A stretch of DNA of 64,000 nucleotides, from the NCBI RefSeq assembly GCF_020532605.1, contig NZ_JAJATW010000007.1, forward strand, positions 1 through 64,000, written 5' to 3'. This document shows, in pieces, positions 1 through 9,341 of the stretch (the first letter of the stretch is position 1; each line of letters begins with the position of its first letter). The position numbers and the translations under genes are program-made. The stretch comes from Marinomonas algarum (GTDB lineage Bacteria > Pseudomonadota > Gammaproteobacteria > Pseudomonadales > Marinomonadaceae). The notes beneath the pieces were generated by a model that saw only the letters and a list, made by a program, of their open reading frames with translations, was not told where the DNA came from and made no database searches.

Positions 1-97
1 GCTAAAGCTATCGAGTTTCCAAGACAAAAACCTAAGCTAATGTCCTTTGTTGTAAGAAAGGTTGGTGCAAGACTTGCCACCGAGTGGTGGTCTGACG
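1..97 (-). ncRNA. candidate right-end guide RNA (omegaRNA/reRNA) scaffold of tnpB
   Basis: Directly 3' of tnpB on the minus strand, the sequence can fold into the stem CCACC/GGTGG (77-90). An alternative, larger fold pairs GGTG and CAAG with CTTG and CACC (about 64-81). In characterised TnpB systems the guide RNA runs from the 3' part of tnpB through the right end, with the guide taken from flanking host DNA. Here that guide would lie left of position 1 and cannot be seen. Placement is by analogy; no RNA is proven. Confidence 0.35.
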
Positions 98-1522
98 TCA
101 GCTTTTTTGCGCGAACAAACAAGGTGACATTTCCGAAGAAACAGCCTCTAACTTTCCTGATTTTTTAACTGATGACAGCTCATTCACCAGTGGCGGGGAT
201 ACCGCCTTCTTCTTTCTAATTGCCGTCTTCTTACGAGTTTTTGCTTTGTCAGCAAACGTAGACTCTTTGATGTAAGTCACAGCGCGTTGTGCTATTACTT
301 TTGCTGCATTTTCGTCAGCGTGAAATGTGCCACATCCGTTCAGGCAAACCAGCGTTGATTGATTTGGCCTGGTGGTGTTTTTGGTTTTGCATACGTGACA
401 GGTTCTTGATGTGTAAGATGGGTTTACTTCGACCACCGCCTTTCCATGGTCGCTAGCCTTGCACTTGATGTACGTGCCAAGCCTCCCAAGAGACACATTG
501 AGCAAAGAACGGTTTAGGCCGCTTTTTGCTTTGCCATTATTCTTAACGTATTTGCGACCTGTTGCATTGCGCTTAGGCTTTGCCTTGCTCGTCATGTTGA
601 CTAACTTTAAATCTTCCAAGCTAATGATAGGCTTGGCCTGCATGACGATTTCTTTAGAAATGGTATGGCAAAAGTTCTCGCGGATATTGGCCGTTTTGCT
701 GTCTAATTTCGAAATCTTGACGGCCAATTTCCGTTGCCCCTTGGATTCGCAACGGTGCTTATTTTTGTTTTTATTGAGGCGTTTTTTGTTCGATAAAATA
801 CGTTGATAGCGCGCTTTTCTCTTATTGAGCGCTTTTAGTTTGGCGGTCTGCGTGGGGCTGTAAGCATATCGTGCGCCCTCACTGGTGCAGGCAGGAAGAA
901 CGACACCACGGTCAATCCCTGTGATCTGCGCAAGTAAATCATCGTCATTACAGCCTGCAAAGCCACCAAGCAGCACTTCGTTTGTGGGCAGTTCTACACC
1001 ATCATTATATGACCCAGAAAGAGTAAACTTTTCTCCCAATCTTGAGACTCTAAATTGCTTACAGAGTTGATCTGGTGCGTAGCTTAGTTGAATCGAAAAC
1101 AGCTTTTGCCGTTTCTTAGTCGCATTGTCAAAGAAGGTTAAGAGCGTTTTGTTTTCATTGAGCGGCTCAAGAACGAACATTTCTTTTGTGATCAATGCGC
1201 TGCGCTTTTTGCCGCGCCCCTTCTTTTTGGGGAACTTACGCAAACCTACACGAGAGGCTTCTACGTCAGAAAACGCAAGGCTTGCTGCATTGCGCATAAT
1301 TTGGGGAGGAATTTCCTTTAAGAAAGGTAGATCCTGATTTGTGCGTATGTGGCTGTAGGCTTGATTGATGCGTTCTCCCTTACTCTCAGCAAGCAAGCTC
1401 ACATACTCAGATAGCTTCTGATTGCGCATAACATTGGACGCACCAATCCACTGGGCAAAGCAAGTAGCCTGACGGCCACTTAATTTGTCAGAGATATTGA
1501 TGCTAAATCCACGTATTGCCAT
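98..1522 (-). CDS. tnpB: RNA-guided endonuclease TnpB (IS200/IS605 family)
   Basis: The 474-residue protein has the full TnpB plan. The RuvC-like acidic triad is visible as D204 (GIDRGV), E303 (SLEDLKL) and D403 (HADENAA). A four-cysteine zinc ribbon lies between the last two (C375, C378, C393, C397). The N-terminal half matches the helix-turn-helix/WED-like part of the family. A basic, lysine-rich tail of about 70 residues follows the last RuvC motif. All catalytic residues are present, so the protein is probably active. TnpB proteins cut DNA guided by an RNA made from the element's right end, which here lies just downstream of the stop codon. It is divergent from tnpA. The ATG at 1522 has only a weak ribosome site. 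Confidence 0.93.
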   Translation of the reverse strand: MAIRGFSINISDKLSGRQATCFAQWIGASNVMRNQKLSEYVSLLAESKGERINQAYSHIRTNQDLPFLKEIPPQIMRNAASLAFSDVEASRVGLRKFPKKKGRGKKRSALITKEMFVLEPLNENKTLLTFFDNATKKRQKLFSIQLSYAPDQLCKQFRVSRLGEKFTLSGSYNDGVELPTNEVLLGGFAGCNDDDLLAQITGIDRGVVLPACTSEGARYAYSPTQTAKLKALNKRKARYQRILSNKKRLNKNKNKHRCESKGQRKLAVKISKLDSKTANIRENFCHTISKEIVMQAKPIISLEDLKLVNMTSKAKPKRNATGRKYVKNNGKAKSGLNRSLLNVSLGRLGTYIKCKASDHGKAVVEVNPSYTSRTCHVCKTKNTTRPNQSTLVCLNGCGTFHADENAAKVIAQRAVTYIKESTFADKAKTRKKTAIRKKKAVSPPLVNELSSVKKSGKLEAVSSEMSPCLFAQKS

Positions 1523-1565
1523 GCGGAAGATGCCTTGTAATGTGTGTATGGACAGACTAAACTAT

Positions 1566-1583
1566 CTTGATTATTAAATCAAG
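1566..1583. promoter_or_regulatory. palindrome in the divergent tnpB/tnpA promoter region
   Basis: CTTGAT and ATCAAG form a perfect 6-bp inverted repeat around an A/T-only 6-bp centre, 12 bp before the tnpA start codon. It could be an operator or a translation-blocking hairpin for the transposase; the function is inferred from position only. Confidence 0.3.
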
Positions 1584-1595
1584 TATGAGGTTAAT

Positions 1596-2045
1596 ATGTA
1601 CGAATGGAGAACAGGAAGAAGTTGTGTTTATAAAAACCAAGTTCATCTAGTGTTTGTTACGAAATATAGACGATCTGTTTTTACCTTAGAAATGGGTGAA
1701 CGTCTTCGTGAGGTGTTTTCTGAGACTTGCGATCAAATGCAATGCGAGTTGATGGAGTACAGCTTTGAGGACAATCATGTGCATTTGATGGTGCAGGCAC
1801 ATCCTAAAGTAGCGATATCAAATGTGGTCGGAAAGTTGAAAGGCAAATCTAGCTACGTACTACGCAAAGAGTATTGGGAAAGCGTTCGCACCAAACTGTG
1901 GGGTGATCGATTCTGGTCGCCAAGCTATTGCGTAGTTTCATGTGGAGGCGGCAGTTTGGAGCAAGTGGCCGCCTATATTGAAAGCCAGAATAAACCGCCC
2001 TCTAGTAAATCTGTCAAACAAAGTAAAGCCATCAGCAAGCAATAA
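1596..2045 (+). CDS. tnpA: IS200/IS605-family Y1 HUH transposase TnpA
   Basis: At 149 residues it has the usual Y1 transposase size. The HUH metal-binding motif is H61-V-H63 (DNHVHLMVQ). The catalytic tyrosine is most likely Y127 in VAAYIESQ. The LWGDRFWSPSYCV block before it is typical of IS200-type TnpA. The enzyme cuts and rejoins single-stranded DNA at the two hairpin ends of the element. The frame is intact and the last residues are a short polar tail. Together with the intact TnpB this suggests a recently mobile element. Confidence 0.93.
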   Translation: MYEWRTGRSCVYKNQVHLVFVTKYRRSVFTLEMGERLREVFSETCDQMQCELMEYSFEDNHVHLMVQAHPKVAISNVVGKLKGKSSYVLRKEYWESVRTKLWGDRFWSPSYCVVSCGGGSLEQVAAYIESQNKPPSSKSVKQSKAISKQ

Positions 2046-2495
2046 AGCTTCGCTTTACGTAAGGCTTAACTCGCCGCTAAAGCAAGCGAGAATGCGCCTT
2101 AGCCTTGTTCAATCGGCGTAAAGACAAATCGAGAATGCACTATGGAACAGCCCATTTTATTAAATCAAGCAAACTTACCACTTCTTCCTGACGACGTTGT
2201 CTGTCCTATCTAATCAAAAGAACGATACTCCACATTAGCCCTTTTCCTTAATAAAGGGGCTAACTCTACTCAAAGAACCTATCTTTTCCATATGTCATTA
2301 CTCGTCACTTCATTACTACAGACCACCTCATCAATGATCGCAATTGTGGTGCAATAGAAGCTTATCCATACAACTAGACGCTTTTTTGCCCATATCATCT
2401 AGTTTTATGCTTAAATATTCTTTTAGGTTGGGTGGTGTAACAGAGTAAGTCAGGTCGTCATTGCCCTCGCAACACCTGCAGATAAGAGAAAGATA
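2046..2495. other. 450-bp gap: IS left end, then no gene
   Basis: The first 50 bp hold the IS left-end hairpins: AAAGC/GCTTT at 2044-2056 and CTCGC/GCGAG at 2070-2090. A further inverted repeat, TTAGCCC (2235-2241) with GGGCTAA (2257-2263), has no T-run and is not a clear terminator. No convincing open reading frame is present. The last 100 bp must carry the promoter of the diguanylate cyclase gene, but I see no certain boxes. Confidence 0.5.
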
Positions 2496-4262
2496 TTGAA
2501 AACAATTCATTTACGCTGGTTGATTATTGCCCCCTTTGTGGTGCTTGCTTTGCTTGCAGGCATTTTTATGGTGCTTTTATCCTCATCGACGATAAATGAA
2601 TTGGCTTACTTGGTTGGCAAACAATATATCCAAGAAGTGGAAAACCGCACTCATGATCGGGTCAAAAACTTTATGGCGCCGTTGAACAGTACGCTTCAAA
2701 TTAACGCCAACGCTTTTCAGCATCACCCAGAGTGGATGAAAGATTTATCCTCCGTTGCTGGTCGGTTTTATGAGCAAGCACAACCCTATAAGCAAATGAC
2801 CTTTATTTCGGTTGCTACTGCCAAGGGGAATTACCTAGCTTCGTCTCAAGACCCCATTGCTAAGGGTAAACACAATCTTGCCGCCAATTTTGTTCACCAG
2901 CCATTAGTGATGGAAGGTTTCGAGTTTGATCCTGTGACCTATATTGGCAACAAAATCACCTCCGATCCGACATTCCCCTATGACCCCAGAACACGCCCCT
3001 TTTATCGCGATGCGGAAAGAGCGGGAACTGTGGTTTGGAGCGATATAGCCCCTTATTATGGTCACCCTACTCTTGGTGTTGGCTTGTCTGCGCCGATTTA
3101 CGATCAACATGGTGACTTACTGGGTGTTACCGCCACCAGCATTGCTCTGGTTGAATTAGATGATTTTTTAAAGTCATTAACGCTGGTAAAAGGGGCCTAT
3201 GTTTTTTTAGCTGAAACCAACGGTAACCTTATCGCATCCTCAGAACCTGAGACCTTATATGACAATAAACAAGGCTTCTTTACTCGACTGAATCTTAAAA
3301 CACACCCTAACCCTGCTTTTCAACAAGCAGGGCAATACCTAGCCAGTCGTTCTCAGACACTGACGGCGAACGGCGAGACATACCTGTATTTCTTACGACC
3401 TATTGAGCTTGCACACAATAAAACATGGATTGTTGGTACGTTAATACCCAACGAGCATCATAAAAACATGCTTATGGGCTACGCGAAGTATCTGCTTTTC
3501 ATCACGTTTATTTTGTTGTGTATTATCGGTTTACTTGGCTCTATTATCGCTCATTACATCGGTAAGCCCATTAAGCAACTTAATGACGCGGCCAACGGTA
3601 ACAGTCTTGAGCGAATCAAATCGTTACCCCATCCTTTGAGCCGTATTGATGAGATCAACTCACTCAGCCATGGCTTAACCACCATGGCAACGGATTTGTC
3701 AGACGTCATGCACAATCTAGAGCAAAAAGTGATGGATCGCACCGCCCTATTACAAGGGGAAAATGAATCTTTAACCATGACCTCTATGATGGATGAGTTA
3801 ACTCAACTCTATAATCGACGAGGCATGAATCTCGCCATTGACGACATCATTAAGAAGCATCATCGATCTGGATTGCCTTTTGTCTTTGTAATTTGTGATA
3901 TCGACCACTTCAAAAGCATCAATGATCAACTTGGACATACCACTGGCGATGCGATACTGACTAAGACAGCGCATCTATTAAAGGCACATTCTCGTTCAAA
4001 TATCGATATTGTGGCACGCTATGGTGGGGATGAGTTTATTATGGTTTTTCCCGATATCGACTTGAGTTACGTGTTGAAAAAGCTCAATACCATCTTATTT
4101 AAGTGCCGTACATAAATCGATATTGAACAAACAGTGACGCTAAGTTTTGGTGTGGTTCACTCTAGTGAAGTAAAGGTCATGTCACTGCACAACCTTATTA
4201 GCCACGCCGACGACAAGCTGTATCAGGCAAAAAGAAACGGCCGTGATACCATTGTGAGCTAA
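2496..4262 (+). pseudogene. membrane diguanylate cyclase (dCache-HAMP-GGDEF) interrupted by an in-frame stop
   Basis: The first open part encodes 539 residues: a transmembrane helix at about 8-30, a periplasmic dCache-like sensor to about 320, a second helix at about 329-352, a HAMP linker, and a GGDEF domain with the intact motif GGDEF at 510-514. A TAA at 4113-4115 then ends it. The same frame continues for 48 more codons to TAA at 4260-4262 and encodes the missing end of the domain (LSFGVV, then ADDKLYQAKRNGRD, the usual GGDEF C-terminal signature). One nonsense change therefore separates the halves. The protein would make cyclic di-GMP if complete; truncated inside the catalytic domain it is probably inactive. 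The start is TTG at 2496, chosen because the membrane helix begins directly after it. Confidence 0.85.
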
Positions 4263-4274
4263 GAGTGTCCATAT

Positions 4275-5285
4275 TCACTGCCCATACAACTGATCCAGCG
4301 CCTGTTCCGTCAGCTTTTGACTGAACTCAGTATTCTTCGTATGACTTGGCGACCAGCCGATAATAAAGCGATGGAAGTCGGCCCAAGCGATCATAAATAA
4401 GGCTTGCCATTCGTCTAGCACATCATGAACAAACGCTTGAGACTCGCCTTGTGCCATTAGCTCACGGCCCAGTTCAGAAAAATACTGCGCCAGTAGGTAA
4501 TCCATATTGTCTGCTAAAGCCTGTTCTGACAAGGCTCCGCCTAAAAGATAGGCAAGATCTTGAACGCCAACACCGCCCCCAACATATTGAAAATCGACGG
4601 CTGCAACTTGCTGATGAAAAGGTGAGAAACAAAAGTTCGCCACTTTCGCGTCACCATGAACGATGGTTTTAAAGCGTGCTTGATCTAGGCACTTAGCCAA
4701 CGCCGCTGCTGCGCTTTTAAGCCGACCGTTTGCCATTGCCGACCATTCATCAGGTCTAGTATCCAGGTGCCAGTACGTCCCTTTTAACCACAACCCTTGC
4801 GGCCAATTTATTGCTGGCGATTCATGGAGGAAACGCGCATGAAAAGACGCTAACCAGTGAATACAAGCAATAAGCTGGTCAATATTGCCCTCTTCGTATC
4901 GAGCTGAGTAGCCTGATGCGTCTAGGTCTTCGAGTAGGGTCAAACGTTGGCCTGTGTCTTCATTGTAAGAATCGCCATAGCAACATGCCACACGAGCAGA
5001 TGGAGGACATTTCGGTGCCCATTTGCGATACCAATATTGCTCAATATCGTAAGAACGCACCTTACGTTGATGAGCAAGATCAGAGTGCCAACCTCTAGGG
5101 TGATTCACTGCCTTCGGAAAAGAACAATGCTTAATGATTACCGACGTAGGGGCTTCTTTCCCCGTTAAAGAGTAACGGACAACCTCGCCGTACCCACTCC
5201 ATAAAGGTTGAATAACATGCTCTCGTTTTACCGTATCCGCCCTGCAGTGGCGTTTAATAAAGATCTCTGGGGTCATAATGTTCAT
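4275..5285 (-). CDS. aminoglycoside/ecdysteroid-kinase-like phosphotransferase
   Basis: The 336-residue protein has the catalytic core of the protein-kinase-like small-molecule phosphotransferases. The catalytic loop is VHGDAKVAN (H210, D212, N217). It is followed by the metal-binding VDFQYVGGG (D231), a form typical of the EcKinase/DUF1679 branch rather than of aminoglycoside-resistance enzymes. It should phosphorylate a hydroxyl on a small molecule, but the substrate cannot be read from the sequence. It is convergent with the interrupted cyclase and divergent from umuD. An alternative start is the ATG three codons in; neither has a good ribosome site. Confidence 0.75.
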   Translation of the reverse strand: MNIMTPEIFIKRHCRADTVKREHVIQPLWSGYGEVVRYSLTGKEAPTSVIIKHCSFPKAVNHPRGWHSDLAHQRKVRSYDIEQYWYRKWAPKCPPSARVACCYGDSYNEDTGQRLTLLEDLDASGYSARYEEGNIDQLIACIHWLASFHARFLHESPAINWPQGLWLKGTYWHLDTRPDEWSAMANGRLKSAAAALAKCLDQARFKTIVHGDAKVANFCFSPFHQQVAAVDFQYVGGGVGVQDLAYLLGGALSEQALADNMDYLLAQYFSELGRELMAQGESQAFVHDVLDEWQALFMIAWADFHRFIIGWSPSHTKNTEFSQKLTEQALDQLYGQ

Positions 5286-5387
5286 CGTGTTGCTATGGAA
5301 AAGTACGATATTTTACCTGTAAACAGGTCGCTAAACGGCTTTTTTCCTCCTTAGAAAGGCGTTGATCTTTTCCTGTCATTAAAACTA

Positions 5388-5407
5388 TACTGTATATATA
5401 TACAGTA
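5388..5407. promoter_or_regulatory. LexA (SOS) box upstream of umuDC
   Basis: TACTGTATATATATACAGTA is a perfect 20-bp match to the gammaproteobacterial LexA site: CTGT, eight A/T bases, ACAG. It ends 14 bp before the umuD start codon, where bound LexA would block transcription. An almost identical box precedes yebG at 61671. Confidence 0.95.
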
Positions 5408-5421
5408 TTTTAGGTTTTATT

Positions 5422-5868
5422 ATGCGTGTTTCTTACCTTGGTGTCGCTGAGTCAACAGCCTTTATCAATACCAACAGTGTGCGTATTCCTCTTTATACAG
5501 AAAGCGTCTCGGCAGGCTTTCCCTCACCGGCACAAGACTTCGTCGAACGATCCCTGGATCTCAATGAGTATTGTGTTTCACATCCCACAGCAAGCTTTTT
5601 TGTCCGTACACAAGGGGACTCTATGATCGACGCGGGGATTTTATCTGGGGATGTCTTACTCGTCGATAAATCTTTAACCGCTCGCCATGGCGACACCGTT
5701 ATTGCCTGTATTCACGGCGAAATGACGGTAAAAGTACTGGAACTAGAGCCTCATGTACTGCTGCAACCGAGGAACAAGGCATACAGAGCCATTCAAATCA
5801 CCGAAGAATCTGGACTTGAGATCTTTGGGGTCGTCACCAGTGTTATCCGCAAATACGAGCGCAAATAA
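5422..5868 (+). CDS. umuD: UmuD, SOS mutagenesis protein (S24 peptidase, Pol V subunit)
   Basis: The 148-residue protein is a LexA-like self-cleaving serine peptidase. The nucleophile is S67 in GDSMIDAG and the general base is K104 in MTVKVLEL. The expected autocleavage point is A31-G32 in SAGFPSPAQDF, where E. coli UmuD has Cys-Gly. RecA-stimulated cleavage gives UmuD', which joins UmuC in the translesion polymerase Pol V. The gene lies just after a perfect LexA box. Its TAA shares one base with the umuC ATG, so the two are translationally coupled. Confidence 0.97.
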   Translation: MRVSYLGVAESTAFINTNSVRIPLYTESVSAGFPSPAQDFVERSLDLNEYCVSHPTASFFVRTQGDSMIDAGILSGDVLLVDKSLTARHGDTVIACIHGEMTVKVLELEPHVLLQPRNKAYRAIQITEESGLEIFGVVTSVIRKYERK

Positions 5869-7136
5869 TGCAAACGGCCTTTGCACTGGTCGATTGCAAT
5901 AACTTCTACGCCAGTTGTGAAAAACTGTTTCGACCCGACCTCAAACACACTCCTGTGGTGGTATTGTCCAATAATGATGGCTGTGTTGTCGCACGTTCGA
6001 AAGAAGCAAAAGCACTCGGCATTAACATGGGTGTACCTTTGTTTCATATAAGAGAACAAATTAAGCAACACGGTATCGTGTGTTTTTCTTCTAATTACGC
6101 CCTGTACGCGAACTTATCAAATCGAGTGATGACCATTCTGGAGGAAGAAGCGCCCCAGGTAGAAATCTATTCCATCGACGAAGCTTTTATGGACCTTACA
6201 GGACTTGATCCGATCGTAGACCTGCTAACATTTAATCAACACATCAAGGCAAAAATTGACCAATGGACTGGTATTACGGTGGGTATTGGCATTGCTCCGA
6301 CCAAAACACTGGCCAAATTAGCCAATCATGCTGCCAAAAAATACCCCGCAACCGGCTCAGTCGTGGATTTAATGTGCCCTCACCGTCAACGTCGATTGAT
6401 GTCCATCGTCGATGTGAGTGAGGTATGGGGGGTTGGCAAACGACTGTCTCAGCGCTTAAAAGCACAAGGTATCCATACCGCATTGGACTTGGCAAATGCG
6501 AACCCCAAAGCAATCCGTCGAGATTTTTCCGTTGTTCTGGAGCGAACGGTTTGCGAACTCAATGGTATCTCTTGCTTGGCGTTGGAAAGCCATCACCCAA
6601 CGAAAAAGCAGATCGTTTGCAGCCGTTCTTTTGGCCATAAAATCACAGATAAAGCCGCACTGCGTGAAGCCGTAGCAAGGTACACAACCCGAGCCGCTGA
6701 GAAGCTACGCGACGAAGGCTGTCTTTGTCGTGTTGTGAACGTGTTTATTCGAACCAGCCCCTTTGTGTCTGATGAGCCGCAGTACTCAAAAACACTGACA
6801 GCAGAACTGCCCAGCCCAACGGATGACACACGCGATTTACTTGAGATCACAAACGCTATTTTTCAGCAGCTCTATCGTGATGGGTTTCGCTATGCAAAAG
6901 CAGGTGTCATGCTGACAGATTTTTATGAGCGAAAGTGCTTTCAGTCCGACCTTTTTAACACGTCACACAGCGCAAAATCTGCGGCACTCATGACGGTTGT
7001 TGATCAGATCAACCAGAGCGGACTCGGTCGTGTCTTTTTTGCATCGCAAGGCACCTCTTCTACGTGGTCGATGAAAAGAGAGCATTTATCGCCGGCTTAC
7101 ACCACCCGATGGGACAACCTAAAAACGGTGTATTAA
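5868..7136 (+). CDS. umuC: UmuC, catalytic subunit of DNA polymerase V (Y-family)
   Basis: The 422-residue length is normal for UmuC. The metal-binding aspartates are in VDCNNFYASCE near the N terminus (D9) and in SIDEAFMDL near residue 102. The helix-hairpin-helix segment WGVGKRLSQRL and the UmuC-type C-terminal domain follow. It copies past DNA lesions with low fidelity during the SOS response, together with UmuD' and RecA. Start and stop overlap with umuD places it in one LexA-controlled operon. Confidence 0.97.
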   Translation: MQTAFALVDCNNFYASCEKLFRPDLKHTPVVVLSNNDGCVVARSKEAKALGINMGVPLFHIREQIKQHGIVCFSSNYALYANLSNRVMTILEEEAPQVEIYSIDEAFMDLTGLDPIVDLLTFNQHIKAKIDQWTGITVGIGIAPTKTLAKLANHAAKKYPATGSVVDLMCPHRQRRLMSIVDVSEVWGVGKRLSQRLKAQGIHTALDLANANPKAIRRDFSVVLERTVCELNGISCLALESHHPTKKQIVCSRSFGHKITDKAALREAVARYTTRAAEKLRDEGCLCRVVNVFIRTSPFVSDEPQYSKTLTAELPSPTDDTRDLLEITNAIFQQLYRDGFRYAKAGVMLTDFYERKCFQSDLFNTSHSAKSAALMTVVDQINQSGLGRVFFASQGTSSTWSMKREHLSPAYTTRWDNLKTVY

Positions 7137-7414
7137 CCATTCATTTATTCACCTTTTAGAGTAAATTACATATCAAAAGTCAAAGGCCTTTCGGGACAAC
7201 ATGCTTCATGACAATCATTGAGATTAGCCGTTGGGCACCAGAAAAATCGGTTAATATGTTGTCATAAAATCGTTGGTAAGCATGTATGTTGATTTATAAC
7301 CAAGCGGTTGTTTATGTAGGATGATGGCTGTAGAACCTCTTAATCACCATCGCCTTATCTGATAGTATTTGCGACCTAATATCTCACCATTTTATCCATA
7401 TAAGAGTGAATTAC

Positions 7415-8605
7415 ATGTCAGATTCCATTTTAGGTACGGCAACATCAGCAAGTGCAACGAAGGCATTATTATTAGGCTCAGGCGAGTTAGGCAAAGAAGT
7501 GGCCATAGAGCTGCAGCGCTTTGGTATCGAAGTCATTGCTGCGGACAGTTATGAAAACGCGCCAGCCATGCAAATTGCACATCGCTCTCATGTTGTCAGC
7601 ATGTTAGATGGCAAGCGTTTAGAAGACATTATCCGCTTAGAAAAACCGGATTTTATCATTCCTGAAGTGGAAGCCATTGCAACAGATACCTTGCTTGAAT
7701 TGGAGCAACAAGGTTTTAATGTTGTACCGACGGCTCGTGCTGCGAAGTTGACCATGGACAGAGAAGGCATTCGCCGTTTAACCGCTGAAACCCTAGGTGT
7801 GAAAACCTCGCCTTATATTTTTGCCGATACCAAAGAGGAGTACTTACAAGCGGTTAAAGAAATTGGACTGCCTTGTGTGGTGAAACCTGTTATGAGCAGT
7901 TCAGGCAAAGGCCAAAGCGTGGTAAAAAGCGAAGCGGATTTGGATGCGTCATGGACTTACTCTCAGGAAGGCGGCCGCACAGGCAAAGGTCGTATTATTA
8001 TTGAGGGTTTCGTGCCTTTTGATTATGAAATCACCTTATTAACCGTGAGCGCGGTGGATGGTATTCACTTCTGCGCGCCAATTGGCCACCGACAAGAAGA
8101 TGGCGATTACCGTGAATCCTGGCAACCACAAGCCATGTCTGAAACGGCATTACAAAAAGCACAAGCCATTGCGACAAAGGTCGTCACTGAGTTAGGTGGC
8201 CGTGGTTTATTTGGCATGGAATTTTTTGTAAAAGGCGATGAAGTCTATTTTAGTGAAGTCTCCCCTCGCCCACACGATACAGGGTTAGTGACCTTGGTAT
8301 CACAGGACTTATCTGAGTTTGCATTGCACGTGCGCGCTATTTTAGGCTTCCCTATTGGTAACATTACACAATATGGCCCTTCCGCTTCTAGCGTAATTTT
8401 AGGCAATGGCACATCACAAGATATTCGCTTTGAACAGGTCGCCAATGCACTAGGCAAAGTCGCAGGTTCACAAATACGTTTATTTGCAAAACCCAATATT
8501 AACGGTGGTCGTCGTTTAGGTGTCGCCATTGCTCGTGGTGAAAATATTGAGCAAGCGATTGATAATGCAAAATCCGTCAGTGGTGCGGTGAATATTCTTT
8601 ATTAA
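7415..8605 (+). CDS. purT: formate-dependent GAR transformylase PurT
   Basis: PurT uses formate and ATP to make formyl-GAR in the third step of purine synthesis, an alternative to PurN. The 396-residue protein is an ATP-grasp enzyme. It shows the N-terminal nucleotide-like loop [19 protein letters not shown], the glycine-rich ATP loop SSSGKGQS and the metal-binding acidic [13 protein letters not shown] place the start at the ATG of MSDSIL because AAGAG lies eight bases before it; a GTG nine bases earlier is less likely. The 278 bp upstream should hold the promoter, but I see no certain purine operator. Confidence 0.96.
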   Translation: MSDSILGTATSASATKALLLGSGELGKEVAIELQRFGIEVIAADSYENAPAMQIAHRSHVVSMLDGKRLEDIIRLEKPDFIIPEVEAIATDTLLELEQQGFNVVPTARAAKLTMDREGIRRLTAETLGVKTSPYIFADTKEEYLQAVKEIGLPCVVKPVMSSSGKGQSVVKSEADLDASWTYSQEGGRTGKGRIIIEGFVPFDYEITLLTVSAVDGIHFCAPIGHRQEDGDYRESWQPQAMSETALQKAQAIATKVVTELGGRGLFGMEFFVKGDEVYFSEVSPRPHDTGLVTLVSQDLSEFALHVRAILGFPIGNITQYGPSASSVILGNGTSQDIRFEQVANALGKVAGSQIRLFAKPNINGGRRLGVAIARGENIEQAIDNAKSVSGAVNILY

Positions 8606-8636
8606 CGCGGTATAAATAGGGGCAGTATCAAAGGAA

Positions 8637-8670
8637 TGGTACGCCCGAGAGGGTTTGAACCTCCGGCCTT
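8637..8670 (-). repeat. 34-bp copy of the 3' end of tRNA-Arg, likely old attachment site
   Basis: The sequence repeats the acceptor, T-arm and CCA end of the tRNA-Arg gene at 9342-9418, in the same orientation, with one mismatch. It breaks off abruptly after the variable loop, so it cannot be a working tRNA. A copy of a tRNA 3' end at a distance downstream is the usual mark left by an integrated island. The enclosed 0.7 kb holds only a thioredoxin-like gene, so the island, if real, is decayed. Confidence 0.8.
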
Positions 8671-8864
8671 ATGAGATCAGATTGAACATACGACACAATA
8701 ATAAGACTAGACGATGGTTGGTGTTCTGCTGTTAATAGAGAGCCCTGCCTTTGCACTCTTTATGAAAACCACCCTTAGATATGCAGTGAGTTCGGAATGA
8801 AGTCTGAGGAATATGCTGATATATTTAATATCGCTGAAATGTAGAATTCATAAGAGGTCATACT

Positions 8865-9203
8865 ATGCAAGCCAGTACAATAGGGTTTAATCCCGACTAT
8901 TCAGAGGAAGCGCCAGCGTTTGAAGACATTCAGGCGCTTAGTGGATACTCTATTTTGGAGTTCGGTACGCCTTGGTGTGAATATTGCCAAGCCTCTCAAG
9001 CCGCTGTTGAAGGTGCTTTGAAAGAAAACCTAGCACTGTTGCACATCAAAGTTTTTGATGGCAAAGGCAAGCGTCTGGGCCGCCAATTCGGCGTAAAACT
9101 TTGGCCAACACTGATTTTATTGAAAGACGGTGAAGAAGTGGACAGAATTGTTCGCTTTACCTCACTTGATGAAGTTGTAGCGTTGTTGGGGCGACAGCTT
9201 TAA
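8865..9203 (+). CDS. thioredoxin-family protein
   Basis: The 112-residue protein has a thioredoxin fold with the redox pair C38 and C41 in TPWCEYCQ, where canonical thioredoxins have WCGPC. The later LWPTLILL segment supplies the expected cis-proline. There is no signal peptide, so it should act in the cytoplasm as a disulfide reductase of unknown partner. It sits alone between the tRNA-Arg gene and the partial tRNA copy, so it may be cargo of a lost island. Confidence 0.88.
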   Translation: MQASTIGFNPDYSEEAPAFEDIQALSGYSILEFGTPWCEYCQASQAAVEGALKENLALLHIKVFDGKGKRLGRQFGVKLWPTLILLKDGEEVDRIVRFTSLDEVVALLGRQL

Positions 9204-9341
9204 CTCATTGTCGAACACTTTAAGCAGATGAGACAAGTTGTAACGGGTCAATCCGTTAAAAAGCCCCTAAAAGGCAAATGCGTTTATTTAGATAGAATAG
9301 AGAGAAAATTACTGGCTAAGTCTTTGAATTAATAGGAGAAG

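Larger units (their letters stand above)
1..2095. mobile_element. IS200/IS605-family element with divergent tnpB and tnpA
   Basis: Divergent tnpB (minus) and tnpA (plus) share a 73-bp spacer, the arrangement typical of IS605. The side beyond tnpA (2046-2095) should be the left end. It carries the stem CTCGC (2070-2074) / GCGAG (2086-2090). The side beyond tnpB (1-97) should be the right end and holds the hairpin CCACC-GAGT-GGTGG at 77-90. GCTAAAGC followed by a CGAG block occurs at both sides (1-15 and 2076-2090), as expected for similar subterminal palindromes. The right cleavage site lies outside the window, so the boundaries are approximate. Such elements lack terminal inverted repeats and do not duplicate their target. 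Confidence 0.8.

Noticed and set aside
459-806. Plus-strand open frame inside tnpB
   Set aside because: It is antisense to an intact, motif-bearing tnpB and shows no family pattern.
2235-2263. Terminator at TTAGCCC/GGGCTAA
   Set aside because: No T-run on either strand and no gene ends just before it.
5316-5330. CCTGTAAACAGG as a second LexA box near umuD
   Set aside because: The CTGT and ACAG halves are only two bases apart, not eight, so it does not fit LexA.
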